Assembly: GCA_031274075.1 (NCBI GenBank)
Contig: JAISQQ010000366.1
Span: 1 to 7,951 of the forward strand
DNA from: Accumulibacter sp.
Lineage (GTDB): Bacteria; Pseudomonadota; Gammaproteobacteria; Burkholderiales; Rhodocyclaceae
DNA length: 7,951 nt
Direction: 5' to 3'
The notes below the pieces were generated by a model, which saw nothing but the letters and a program-made list of their open reading frames with translations, was not told where the DNA came from and did not search any database. The translations under genes were made by a program, and so were the position numbers. How positions within the stretch are numbered: the first letter of the stretch is position 1; each line of letters begins with the position of its first letter. Of the stretch, positions 1 through 7,936 are shown in pieces.

Positions 1-209
1 ACGTCCTCGACGGTATGGTGCGCGTCGATGTGCACGTCGCCCCGCGCCGTGACCTCGAGGTCGATCATGCCGTGCCGCGCCACCTGGTCGAGCATGTGTT
101 CAAGGAACGGCACCCCGGTGGCGAACCGCCCCTGCCCCGCGCCGTCGAGGTTCAGACGCACGCTTACCTGGGTTTCCAGCGTGTTTCGGGTTATCTCTGC
201 CTGCCGCAT
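1..209 (-). CDS. hisB: Imidazoleglycerol-phosphate dehydratase, N-terminal part (cut by window edge)
   Basis: HisB dehydrates imidazole-glycerol phosphate to imidazole-acetol phosphate, a middle step of cytosolic histidine biosynthesis. Only the first 69 codons are here; the gene continues past position 1. The translation begins [20 protein letters not shown], then has [13 protein letters not shown] (about residues 35–47) and the metal-binding stretch [10 protein letters not shown] (about 60–69), all hallmarks of the family. The start at 209 was chosen because HisB proteins of this group begin MRQAE; an in-frame ATG at 218 would add only three residues (MII). I see no good Shine–Dalgarno sequence for either. 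The gene upstream is on the opposite strand and unrelated, so hisB appears to be the first gene of its transcript, from a probable promoter near 254–259. Identity is near certain; the exact start is less so. Confidence 0.95.
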   Translation of the reverse strand, partial: MRQAEITRNTLETQVSVRLNLDGAGQGRFATGVPFLEHMLDQVARHGMIDLEVTARGDVHIDAHHTVED

Positions 210-253
210 GATGATCATCAAAGTGTCCGGCCTGGATCGTCCGCCGTTCGCGC

Positions 254-262
254 ATGATACCA
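254..262 (-). promoter_or_regulatory. Probable extended -10 promoter for hisB
   Basis: On the minus strand the sequence reads TGGTATCAT, an extended -10 (TGn followed by TATCAT, 5 of 6 matches to TATAAT). No -35 at 17-bp spacing stands out, as is usual for extended -10 promoters. Transcription would start near 247, giving a leader of roughly 38 nt before the hisB start. The promoter is predicted by eye only. Confidence 0.4.
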
Positions 263-464
263 TTTTGGACGCGGCGCAATCCCGCAACCATGTGCCCCGC
301 CGTATAGTGCCGCCCAAACGTCGCAAGCCGCCGGAACGTCATGTGCAAATTCCGCAAGATGGTCGACAAGAACAGACGGGCGCGGCCCACGGTACTCCGG
401 GAATCCTTTTTTTGGCCGGATTTGCCCTGATTCGTCGTTATGATAGGAGCGGGAGGCGCAGGCA

Positions 465-737
465 ATGAAGATGAATGCAAGGAACCCGATCCCGATTTCC
501 GAGGCAAACCGGAATTTCTCGCGGGTCGCGCGGCTGGCCGATCAGGACGGAGCGGCGGTGATCCTGGAAAACGATGTCCCGAAATATGTGTTGATCGGTC
601 TTCAGCCATTCCGGCAAGAGGAGATCGCCGAAATGGACGACGTGGAACGGGTCGGCCGCCGCATCCTCATGGAGCATCGCAAGGCGTTCGAGGAACTGGC
701 GAAATCAAATCGGAATGAGACCGGAAGCGGGGGATAG
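465..737 (+). CDS. Phd/YefM-family antitoxin-like protein, no adjacent toxin
   Basis: This 90-residue protein resembles type II antitoxins of the Phd/YefM family, which fold as small DNA-binding dimers, repress their own promoter and mask a toxin with a flexible C-terminal tail. The N-terminus PISEANRNFSRVARLADQDG, followed by AAVILENDVPKYVLIG, is the characteristic helix–strand pattern ending in the hydrophobic strand before the toxin-binding tail. The tail (about residues 50–90) is charged and probably helical. The start at 465 is backed by GGGAGG at 451–456, 8 nt upstream; an ATG at 471 fits less well. No RelE, Doc/Fic or PIN-like frame follows. Instead a cysteine-rich gene starts 10 nt after its stop, probably in the same transcript. 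It could be an orphan antitoxin or a simple transcription regulator. The family call is firm; the partner and function are unknown. Confidence 0.85.
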   Translation: MKMNARNPIPISEANRNFSRVARLADQDGAAVILENDVPKYVLIGLQPFRQEEIAEMDDVERVGRRILMEHRKAFEELAKSNRNETGSGG

Positions 738-747
738 CGGGAAAAAC

Positions 748-954
748 ATGAGCCGCGAGGAAACCGGCGCAAGACCCGATGCGCTCTGCCCGCGTTGCGG
801 GCGGCGTTTCGCCTGCGGGATGACCAGTGGGTTGCGGGAATGCTGGTGCATGACCCGGCCGGTGTTGCCGCTCGAACCCGGCGAAGGCGGGCAGTGTCTG
901 TGTCCCGAGTGCTTCGCTCGGCTGCTCAGCGAGCGCGTTTCTCCGGCAGCCTGA
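748..954 (+). CDS. Cysteine-rich CWC family protein, small putative zinc-binding protein
   Basis: This 68-residue protein has eight cysteines in the pattern of the Cys_rich_CWC family: CPRC at 14–17, FACG with C23, the signature ECWC with C32 and C34, and CLCPEC with C50, C52 and C55. Such spacing implies binding of one or two metal ions, probably zinc. No biochemical function is known to me for the family. The start at 748 is preferred because it lies 10 nt after the antitoxin stop; an in-frame ATG at 715 would overlap that gene by 23 nt and add residues not needed by the domain. The Shine–Dalgarno is modest (GCGGGA-like, about 738–742). Its last 29 nt overlap, on the opposite strand, the end of a nudB-like fragment, so the present C-terminus (after about residue 58) may have been formed by that junction. 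Confidence 0.8.
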   Translation: MSREETGARPDALCPRCGRRFACGMTSGLRECWCMTRPVLPLEPGEGGQCLCPECFARLLSERVSPAA

Positions 955-1003
955 GGATGGCGTCGCGATTACTCCAGGAAAAGCACTTCGCGGCCGCCTC
1001 GCG
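926..1003 (-). pseudogene. nudB: C-terminal remnant of a NudB-like Nudix hydrolase (dihydroneopterin triphosphate diphosphatase)
   Basis: The minus strand encodes REAAAKCFSWSNRDAILRLP followed by EKRAR and a stop at 926–928. This matches the end of NudB proteins, where a conserved SWSNR followed by A-I closes the fold (E. coli NudB ends with KSWSNRQAIEQF, from memory). The frame stays open to 1150, but nothing between 1004 and 1091 looks like NudB, and there is no Nudix box (GX5EX7REUXEEXGU) anywhere between aspS and this fragment. About 120 residues are therefore missing. NudB removes pyrophosphate from dihydroneopterin triphosphate in folate synthesis, and its gene commonly sits just downstream of aspS in betaproteobacteria, which is exactly the position here. 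The fragment cannot be active. The match is short, so a coincidence is possible but unlikely given the location. Confidence 0.65.
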
Positions 1004-1033
1004 CCCAGCGCGGGTCGCTTGCCGGAAACAGAA

Positions 1034-1047
1034 CCGGCCCGCGCCGG
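1034..1047 (-). terminator. Possible weak terminator downstream of aspS
   Basis: About 45 nt after the aspS stop the minus strand has a 5-bp GC stem, CCGGC-GCGG-GCCGG, followed by a loosely T-rich stretch (TTCTGTTT). The stem is short and the T tract interrupted, so termination here is only a suggestion. No better candidate is visible in the region between aspS and the CWC gene. Confidence 0.3.
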
Positions 1048-1091
1048 GAACGACGCTGGCCGGACGAATGCCGCGAGCCGCTTCATCGGGT

Positions 1092-2891
<1,800 letters not shown>

Positions 2892-2923
2892 GCTGTTCCG
2901 GAAAAGAAAAATGGGAAATGAAA

Positions 2924-3547
2924 CTAGGAGAGCCTTTTGAAATGGCCGGAAGGAACGACGACGCCCATCGAGATGATGTACTTGAGCGCTTCGTCGACGT
3001 CCATGTCCAGCTCGATGACCTGGTCCTTCCGGAACATCAGGAAGAAGCCCGAGGTCGGGTTCGGCGTCGTGGGGACATAGACGCTGACATGCGGCCCTTC
3101 GAGATGCCGGGTGACGCCGGCCCCCGGTTCGCCGGTCAGGAAGGCGATCGTCCAGGAGCCTTGATGCGGATACGGCACCAGGAGCGGTTGCCGGAAGGCC
3201 ATGCCGGACGAGGACAGGAGCGTGTCGGAGACCTGCTTGACGCCGTTGTAGATGGAATTGACCACCGGAATGCGCGCCAGCAGCCTTTCCCACCAACTGA
3301 CCAGGCGCTGGCCGATGATATTGGTGGCCAGCAGACCGGTGGCGAGAACGATCGCCAGGGTGACGACGATGCCCAGCCCTGGAATGTTGATCCCCAGCAG
3401 GTTGCGCGGACGCGCCACTTCCGGAAGCAGCCGCAGCGACTGGTCCGCCACGTCGGCGATCAGCGACAGAACCCAGGCCGTGATCGCCAAGGGAACCCAG
3501 ATGAGCAGGCCGGTGATGAAATAGCGCTTGATCAATTGCCGGCGCAC
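2924..3547 (-). CDS. DUF502 family inner-membrane protein
   Basis: This is a 207-residue DUF502 protein of unknown function. Two hydrophobic segments are visible, [20 protein letters not shown] and following (about 9–31) and [20 protein letters not shown] (about 60–79). They are followed by family signatures [14 protein letters not shown] and [12 protein letters not shown] and a soluble C-terminal part that probably packs as beta structure. The start is uncertain. A GTG at 3547 has GGAG 7 nt upstream and gives [10 protein letters not shown]; a TTG at 3535 gives MIKRYF and overlaps the fmdB stop in a TTGA arrangement. I prefer GTG because of the Shine–Dalgarno. Either way the gene overlaps the end of fmdB, suggesting translational coupling. 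It sits between fmdB and aspS, an arrangement conserved in betaproteobacteria, but this does not reveal its role. Confidence 0.9.
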   Translation of the reverse strand: MRRQLIKRYFITGLLIWVPLAITAWVLSLIADVADQSLRLLPEVARPRNLLGINIPGLGIVVTLAIVLATGLLATNIIGQRLVSWWERLLARIPVVNSIYNGVKQVSDTLLSSSGMAFRQPLLVPYPHQGSWTIAFLTGEPGAGVTRHLEGPHVSVYVPTTPNPTSGFFLMFRKDQVIELDMDVDEALKYIISMGVVVPSGHFKRLS

Positions 3548-3792
3548 GCGTGGGCTCCGGGGCAGCACTGGCAGGCAGGCGGCGCTTCGGTCTTGGCCGG
3601 CGCGTCGCGCTTCCCCTTGAAGTCGGTGGCGTACCAGCCGTTCCCCTTGAGCTGGATGCCCGCGGCAGTCAGTTGTTTCTCGTAGGTATCCCGGTGGCAT
3701 TGGGGACAGGCGACCAGCACCGGGTCGTTCAGTTTCTGCAAATGATCCTTTTCAAAGCCGCAGGACAGGCAGCGATAAGCATAAATCGGCAT
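3532..3792 (-). CDS. FmdB-family zinc-ribbon protein
   Basis: This 86-residue protein starts [12 protein letters not shown], the standard opening of FmdB-type putative regulatory zinc ribbons. The metal site is formed by C8 and C11 plus C29 and C32 (CPQC). A conserved [10 protein letters not shown] stretch follows at about 49–58. The C-terminal tail holds four further cysteines (C74, C76, C77 and C83), so a second metal site is possible, though such tails are common and variable in the family. The name comes from a proposed regulator of formamidase; the real role in bacteria is not established. The start has GGAAG 6 nt upstream and a clear promoter 33 nt upstream. It is the first gene of the fmdB–DUF502–aspS operon and overlaps the start of DUF502. 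Confidence 0.93.
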   Translation of the reverse strand: MPIYAYRCLSCGFEKDHLQKLNDPVLVACPQCHRDTYEKQLTAAGIQLKGNGWYATDFKGKRDAPAKTEAPPACQCCPGAHACAGN

Positions 3793-3824
3793 GGAATTCT
3801 TCCGTCAGCAGGACAAGGTCGATG

Positions 3825-3853
3825 ATTATACCCGAAGCGAAGCGCGCGGCAGC
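3825..3853 (-). promoter_or_regulatory. Promoter of the fmdB–DUF502–aspS operon
   Basis: The minus strand carries a perfect -10 hexamer TATAAT at 3830–3825 (context GGGTATAATC). The -35 at 17-bp spacing (about 3848–3853) is weak, with only about half the bases matching TTGACA in any register. Transcription would begin near 3818, leaving a leader of about 26 nt before fmdB. It is the best sigma-70-type -10 in the window and is correctly placed for the operon. Confidence 0.65.
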
Positions 3854-3862
3854 GGGCTTCGG
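3832..3862. repeat. Inverted repeat spanning the -35 region of the fmdB promoter
   Basis: CCGAAGC at 3832–3838 is mirrored by GCTTCGG at 3856–3862, with a 17-bp spacer. The arms flank the -35 region, a position suited to an operator, but they could also be chance in GC-rich sequence. No T tract follows on either strand, so it does not look like a terminator. Confidence 0.3.
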
Positions 3863-3914
3863 CATGGGCAATATGTGGATCAAATCCATGATTTCAAGGC
3901 TTTATTCCGTTTGT

Positions 3915-3935
3915 CCGCGGCCGCGGCCTGGCCGC
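3915..3935. repeat. GC-rich palindromes in the pilD–fmdB spacer
   Basis: The 232-nt spacer between pilD and fmdB contains a perfect 12-bp palindrome CCGCGGCCGCGG (3915–3926) overlapping the near-perfect GCGGCC-T-GGCCGC (3923–3935). No T run follows on the minus strand, so this is not a typical intrinsic terminator for the pil operon. It is probably a consequence of very high local GC (about 3915–3980). Apart from the fmdB promoter I see no gene or RNA in the spacer. Confidence 0.35.
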
Positions 3936-4024
3936 CGCCGGGCCGCGCCGCCCGGCTCGCCCTCGCCCTGCGCGCGGAATCGTGCGGGCGGGGTGCGCTT
4001 CCTGGAAGAGCGGAAAAACGGGCG

Positions 4025-4888
4025 TCAAATGACGCGCAGGTAATACTGCGTCATCCGCTCGCCCCAGAAGACGGCGATCATTCCCGCCGCCGCGAGGTAA
4101 GGGCCGAACGGGATGGGGATTTCGCGGCCGTGTTTCGCCAGCACGACGAGCGCGATGCCGACGGTGGCGCCGACCACCGAGGAAAGCAGCACGATCAGCG
4201 GCAGCATCTGCCAGCCCAGCCACGCGCCCAGCGCGGCGAGCAGCTTGAAATCGCCGTAACCCATGCCTTCCTTGCTGGTGAGCAGTTTGAATCCCCAATA
4301 GACCGACCACAGCGCCAGATAGCCCGCCATGGCGCCGATGACCGCCGACGAGAGGCTGGTATACGTTTCTCCGAGGTTGAACAGCAGGCCGCACCAGAGC
4401 AGCGGCAGCGTGATCGCGTCCGGAAGGTAGGTGGTGTCGAAGTCGATGAAGGCCAGGACGATCAGCGCCCAGATGAGCAGGATGGCGCCCAGGGCGCTCC
4501 AGCCAAAGCCGAACTGGGCGGCGGCGAAAGCGGTCAGCAGCCCGGTGATGGCTTCGACCAGCGGATAGCGGATGGAAATCGCCCCTTGGCACGCGGAACA
4601 CTTGCCGCGCAAAACCAGCCAACTGACGAGGGGAATGTTCTCCAGCGCGGAGATCGCGTGGCCGCAGGCGGGGCAGCGCGAGCGCGGCCTGACCAGGGAG
4701 ATCGCCTCGCTTTGCGGCGCTTCTTCTCCGCGCAGTTCCGCGCACTGGCATTGCCATTCCCGTTCCATCATCCGCGGCAGGCGATGAATCGCCACGTTGA
4801 GGAAACTGCCGACCAGCAAACCGAGCACCCCGCTGACCGCCGGGAAAACACCGGGATCGGCCAGCGTCCCCAGGAAGGAATTCTCCAT
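4025..4888 (-). CDS. pilD: Prepilin leader peptidase / N-methyltransferase
   Basis: PilD is an inner-membrane aspartic protease that cleaves the positively charged leader of type IV prepilins and N-methylates the new first residue. The 287 residues are close to Pseudomonas PilD in length. After the first helix comes GSFLNVAIHRLP (28–38). The cytoplasmic loop carries the zinc-binding cysteines C72, C75, C97 and C100 in CPAC and CSAC. The catalytic aspartates are D149 in FIDFDTTYLPD and D213 in GMGYGDFK; these positions equal those known for P. aeruginosa PilD. Several further hydrophobic helices complete the integral membrane fold, ending in PIPFGPYLAAAG. It starts 4 nt after the pilC stop, so it is surely cotranscribed and probably translationally coupled. 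No damage is seen, and the enzyme should also process any other pseudopilins in the cell. Confidence 0.97.
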   Translation of the reverse strand: MENSFLGTLADPGVFPAVSGVLGLLVGSFLNVAIHRLPRMMEREWQCQCAELRGEEAPQSEAISLVRPRSRCPACGHAISALENIPLVSWLVLRGKCSACQGAISIRYPLVEAITGLLTAFAAAQFGFGWSALGAILLIWALIVLAFIDFDTTYLPDAITLPLLWCGLLFNLGETYTSLSSAVIGAMAGYLALWSVYWGFKLLTSKEGMGYGDFKLLAALGAWLGWQMLPLIVLLSSVVGATVGIALVVLAKHGREIPIPFGPYLAAAGMIAVFWGERMTQYYLRVI

Positions 4889-4892
4889 CGGC

Positions 4893-6137
4893 TCAGACGA
4901 CTCCGCCGAGCTTGAAGATCGGCATGTACATGGCGACCACCAGGCCGCCGATCAGCACGCCGAGAATGACCATGATCAGCGGTTCGAGGAGGCTCGACAG
5001 CGCATCCACCGCGTCGTCCACCTCGCCCTCGTAAAAATCGGCCACTTTCCCGAGCATCGAATCGAGGGAACCGGCTTCCTCGCCGATCGCCACCATCTGG
5101 GTGACCATGTTCGGGAACAGGTTGGTGTTCTGCATGGCCGCGGTGAGACTGGTGCCGGTGCTGACCTCGTTCTGGATCTGGCGGGTTCCTTCCCGGTATA
5201 CGTAGTTGCCGGCGGCGCCGCCGACCGACTCGAGCGATTCGACCAGCGGCACGCCGGCGGCGAACATGGTGGACAAGGTCCGCGTCCAGCGGGCAATGAC
5301 CGACTTGAGGATGATCGGGCCGAAGACAGGCGCGCGGAGGAAGCACCTGTCGAGAATGAACTGCATCTTCGTCGAGCGCCTCCAGGCATAGAAGAACGCG
5401 AAGACAGCGCCGAAGATCCCCCCGAAGATCAAGAACCACCAAGCCACGAAAAAGTCGGATATGGCCATCACCACCAGGGTCGGCGTCGGCAGGTCGGCGC
5501 CGAAGCTGGTGAACACTTCCTTGAACGCCGGAACGACGAAGATCATGATCACCGCGGTGATGATGAAGGCGACGATGACGATGGCCGTCGGGTAGAACAT
5601 CGCCGACTTGATCTTCGACTTGATGGCCAGCATTTTTTCCTTGTAGGTCGCCAGGCGGTCGAGCAGCGATTCCAGGATGCCGGCCTGTTCGCCGGCGGAG
5701 ACCAGGTTGCAGTAGAGCAGATCGAAATAAAGCGGGTACTTGCGGAACGCCTGCGACAGGGAACTGCCCGTTTCGACGTCGGCCTTGATGTCGAGCAGCA
5801 GTTTCCCCACGCCCGGGTTGTCGTGCCCGCGGCCGACGATGTCGAAGGTCTGGAGAAGCGGAACCCCGGATTTCATCATCGTCGCGAGCTGCCGGGTAAA
5901 CAGGGCGATGTCCTTTTCCTTGACCTTGCGTCCGCCGCGGAATTTCTGCTTGGTGATTTTCGTGGCCAGGATACCCTGCCGGCGCAAAGTGGCGTTGACC
6001 ACCGTCTCGCTCGCGGCGCGCTGCTCTCCGCGGATGATTTTTCCGGTCCGGTTCTTTCCGGTCCAGAGGAAAACGTATTCCTTCGTCTGGTGCCGCTGCT
6101 GCTGCTGTTGTCTCGCCGGTTTCGCTGCCGTCGCCAT
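4893..6137 (-). CDS. pilC: Type IV pilus inner-membrane platform protein
   Basis: PilC is the polytopic platform on which the PilB ATPase works to add pilins during pilus assembly. The 414 residues contain two T2SSF domains (about 78–203 and 282–404), each with the pattern FTRQLATMMKSGVPLLQ or WTRTLSTMFAAGVPLVE at its start and E-Q-A-G / E-E-A-G motifs (SAGEQAG at about 147–153, IGEEAG at 351–356). Membrane segments are at about 183–203, 229–251 and 386–406. The N-terminal tail has five consecutive glutamines (10–14), encoded by one CAA and four CAG codons. The start at 6137 has an AAGAGAG-like Shine–Dalgarno, and the gene lies 21 nt after the pilB stop. It belongs to the pilBCD operon. Confidence 0.97.
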   Translation of the reverse strand: MATAAKPARQQQQQRHQTKEYVFLWTGKNRTGKIIRGEQRAASETVVNATLRRQGILATKITKQKFRGGRKVKEKDIALFTRQLATMMKSGVPLLQTFDIVGRGHDNPGVGKLLLDIKADVETGSSLSQAFRKYPLYFDLLYCNLVSAGEQAGILESLLDRLATYKEKMLAIKSKIKSAMFYPTAIVIVAFIITAVIMIFVVPAFKEVFTSFGADLPTPTLVVMAISDFFVAWWFLIFGGIFGAVFAFFYAWRRSTKMQFILDRCFLRAPVFGPIILKSVIARWTRTLSTMFAAGVPLVESLESVGGAAGNYVYREGTRQIQNEVSTGTSLTAAMQNTNLFPNMVTQMVAIGEEAGSLDSMLGKVADFYEGEVDDAVDALSSLLEPLIMVILGVLIGGLVVAMYMPIFKLGGVV

Positions 6138-6158
6138 GGGTGTCTCTCTTTCTATGCC

Positions 6159-7871
6159 TTAAAGATTGGTGCTGCCCAGTATCTCGTCGAGAGAGGTGAA
6201 GCCGTTCATCACCTTGATCAATCCGGAACGCCGCAAATCGTTGACACCTTCGAGACGCGCTTGTTCCGCGATGTCCAGCGAGGTTCCGTTGGTCATGATG
6301 ATGCGCTGGATGGCCTCGGTGACCGGCATGACCTGGTAGACGCCAACCCGCCCCTTGTACCCGGAACCCTTGCAGCGATCGCATCCGCCCGGCCCATAGA
6401 CGGTCCAGCTTCCGTCGAGGTCATCCTCGGTGAAGCCGGCGTTCAGCAGGGTCTCGACCGGCGTTTCGAGCGGCTTCTTGCAGTTGCACAGCCTGCGCAC
6501 GAGCCGCTGGGCGGTGATCAGGAGAATGCTGGAGGCGAGGTTGAACGTCGGAATGCCCATGTTCATCATGCGCGTCAGCGTCGACGGGGCATCGTTGGTA
6601 TGCAGCGTCGACAGCACCATGTGTCCGGTCTGGGCGGCCTTGATGGCGATTTCCGCCGTTTCCAGGTCGCGGATTTCGCCGACCATGATGATGTCCGGAT
6701 CCTGGCGCAGGAAAGCCTTGAGCGCCACAGGAAAGGTCAGTCCCTGGCGGTCGTCCACATTGACCTGGTTGATGCCGGGCAGCGCGATTTCAGCCGGGTC
6801 TTCCGCGGTCGAAATATTGATTCCCGGCTTGTTCAGCAGGTTCAGGCAGGTGTAGAGGGACACCGTTTTCCCCGATCCCGTCGGACCGGTGACCAGCACC
6901 ATTCCATACGGACGCTCGATGGCGTCGAGCAGCACCGCCTTCTGTTCCGGCTCGTAGCCGAGCATGTCGATGCCCAGTGTGGCGCTGCTCGGGTCGAGGA
7001 TGCGCAGCACGATCTTTTCGCCGTACATGGTCGGCAAGGTGCTGACGCGGAAATCGATGGCGCGGCTTTTCGACAGTACGAGCCGCATCCGGCCGTCCTG
7101 CGGCACGCGCTTCTCGGCGATGTTCAGGCGCGAGATGACCTTGATGCGCGAAGCGAGCTTTTCCTTGATGGCCAGGGGGGGCGAGACGATTTCCTGCAAC
7201 ATGCCATCGACCCGGAAGCGGATCCGGTAGCTTTTCTCGTAAGGCTCGAAATGGATGTCGGAGGCGCCGTCGTTGATCGCGTCGAGCAGTATTTTCTGGA
7301 TGAAGCGCACCACCGGCGCGTCTTCGACGTCGCTCGCCACCTCCTCGGCCTTTTGCTCCCCCTGCTCGTCGGCAAATTCGAGATCGATGTCATCGTCGGA
7401 CAGGTTTTTCAGCGTTTCTTCGGCCGACTCCGACAATTTCAGGACGATCGGCGCCAGCTTGCTTTCGTCGACGATCACCGGGTCGACGGCCAGGCCCGTC
7501 TGGAAGCGAATCTCGTCGAGGGCGCGCAGATTGCTCGGATCGGCAATCGCCACGGACAGGCGATTTCCCCGTTTGTGCAAGGGAATGACGCGGTGCGAGG
7601 CGATCAGCTTGCGGTCGACGGCCGTGGTGAGGATATGCCCCTCGTCGAACGCGCCGAGATCGAGCAGGGGATAGCCAAACGTTTCCGACGCGAAGGCCGC
7701 AACCTCCGCGCCCTTGAGTTTCTGCGACTTGACCAGTTGCTCGATGAATGTGCTCCGGGCCGCACTGGCCTGCGACAGCAAAGCCTCGGCATCGGTCTCT
7801 TTGATCCGGCCGGCCTGGACGAGTGCGCGGGCAAGCCCGCTCAAAGCTGATTGTTGTGGATTGGCTGCCAT
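6159..7871 (-). CDS. pilB: Type IV pilus assembly (extension) ATPase
   Basis: PilB is the cytoplasmic hexameric ATPase that powers pilus extension through PilC. The 570 residues match the family length. The N-terminal MshEN/T2SSE_N-like domain covers about 10–150, followed by an acidic linker (150–185) and the N2 domain. The ATPase core has Walker A GPTGSGKT (329–336), the Asp box TAEDPAE (355–361), Walker B DIIMVGEIRD (393–402) and the His box TGHMVLSTLHTNDA (415–428). The zinc site is C462-N-C464 with C497 and C500; the first pair is CxC rather than the CxxC seen in many relatives. The Asp box has Ala360 where Val is frequent. The start at 7871 gives a normal N-terminus, but no Shine–Dalgarno is evident; a strong hairpin occupies the leader just upstream. 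It is the first gene of pilBCD. Confidence 0.97.
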   Translation of the reverse strand: MAANPQQSALSGLARALVQAGRIKETDAEALLSQASAARSTFIEQLVKSQKLKGAEVAAFASETFGYPLLDLGAFDEGHILTTAVDRKLIASHRVIPLHKRGNRLSVAIADPSNLRALDEIRFQTGLAVDPVIVDESKLAPIVLKLSESAEETLKNLSDDDIDLEFADEQGEQKAEEVASDVEDAPVVRFIQKILLDAINDGASDIHFEPYEKSYRIRFRVDGMLQEIVSPPLAIKEKLASRIKVISRLNIAEKRVPQDGRMRLVLSKSRAIDFRVSTLPTMYGEKIVLRILDPSSATLGIDMLGYEPEQKAVLLDAIERPYGMVLVTGPTGSGKTVSLYTCLNLLNKPGINISTAEDPAEIALPGINQVNVDDRQGLTFPVALKAFLRQDPDIIMVGEIRDLETAEIAIKAAQTGHMVLSTLHTNDAPSTLTRMMNMGIPTFNLASSILLITAQRLVRRLCNCKKPLETPVETLLNAGFTEDDLDGSWTVYGPGGCDRCKGSGYKGRVGVYQVMPVTEAIQRIIMTNGTSLDIAEQARLEGVNDLRRSGLIKVMNGFTSLDEILGSTNL

Positions 7872-7882
7872 TTCTGATTATC

Positions 7883-7903
7883 GGCGGAAGCGGGGCTTCC
7901 GCC
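7883..7903 (-). promoter_or_regulatory. Strong hairpin in the pilB leader
   Basis: GGCGGAAGC and GCTTCCGCC form a perfect 9-bp stem closed by a 3-nt loop. The structure ends 11 nt before the pilB start codon, where a ribosome would bind. It lacks a following U run (the next bases are GATAATC), so it is not a normal intrinsic terminator. In the transcript it could limit or shape ribosome access, protect the 5' end, or bind a protein. That role is inference. Confidence 0.6.
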
Positions 7904-7904
7904 A

Positions 7905-7922
7905 CCATGAACCCCATGAACC
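7905..7922 (-). repeat. Tandem 9-bp direct repeat in the pilB leader
   Basis: CCATGAACC occurs twice with no gap at 7905–7913 and 7914–7922 (GGTTCATGG twice on the coding strand). It lies directly upstream of the leader hairpin and downstream of the predicted -10. It could be a regulator-binding site or a slippage product. Confidence 0.6.
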
Positions 7923-7936
7923 TTTTGACTCCCCGG

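Noticed and set aside
439..456. TATGAT at 439–444 as the antitoxin promoter
   Set aside because: No -35 at suitable spacing, and the implied transcript start would fall inside the GGGAGG ribosome-binding site. The true promoter was not located.
100..609. A 169-codon minus-strand frame across the hisB–antitoxin spacer
   Set aside because: It overlaps hisB and the antitoxin gene in wrong frames and has no recognisable domain. The 219–464 spacer holds only promoter-like and ribosome-binding sequences.
969..1083. Minus-strand frame ending in RWARGGREVLFLE at 969
   Set aside because: It has no start codon after the stop near 1084 and overlaps the better-supported NudB-like frame. Probably chance.
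2892..3296. N-terminal extension of aspS to 3296
   Set aside because: The added 135 residues are an out-of-frame reading of DUF502. AspRS starts normally at MRTHYCGQL from 2891.
3791..4915. A 374-codon plus-strand frame opposite pilD
   Set aside because: Antisense shadow of pilD extended into the GC-rich spacer; low-complexity Arg/Gln/Asp composition.
4768..6384. A 538-codon minus-strand frame within pilB/pilC
   Set aside because: Alternative frame of certain genes on the same strand, with Arg/Gly/His-rich nonsense sequence.
4797..7850. A 1017-codon open frame on the plus strand opposite pilB and pilC
   Set aside because: It mirrors two certain genes, has the composition of an antisense shadow (rich in Arg, Asp, Gly, Gln and His), and shows no domain. 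High GC with a strong third-position bias opens such frames.
7390..7917. A 175-codon frame starting at an ATG in the pilB leader
   Set aside because: Out-of-frame shadow of the pilB N-terminus. The ATGs come from the tandem GGTTCATGG repeat and have no supporting protein signature.
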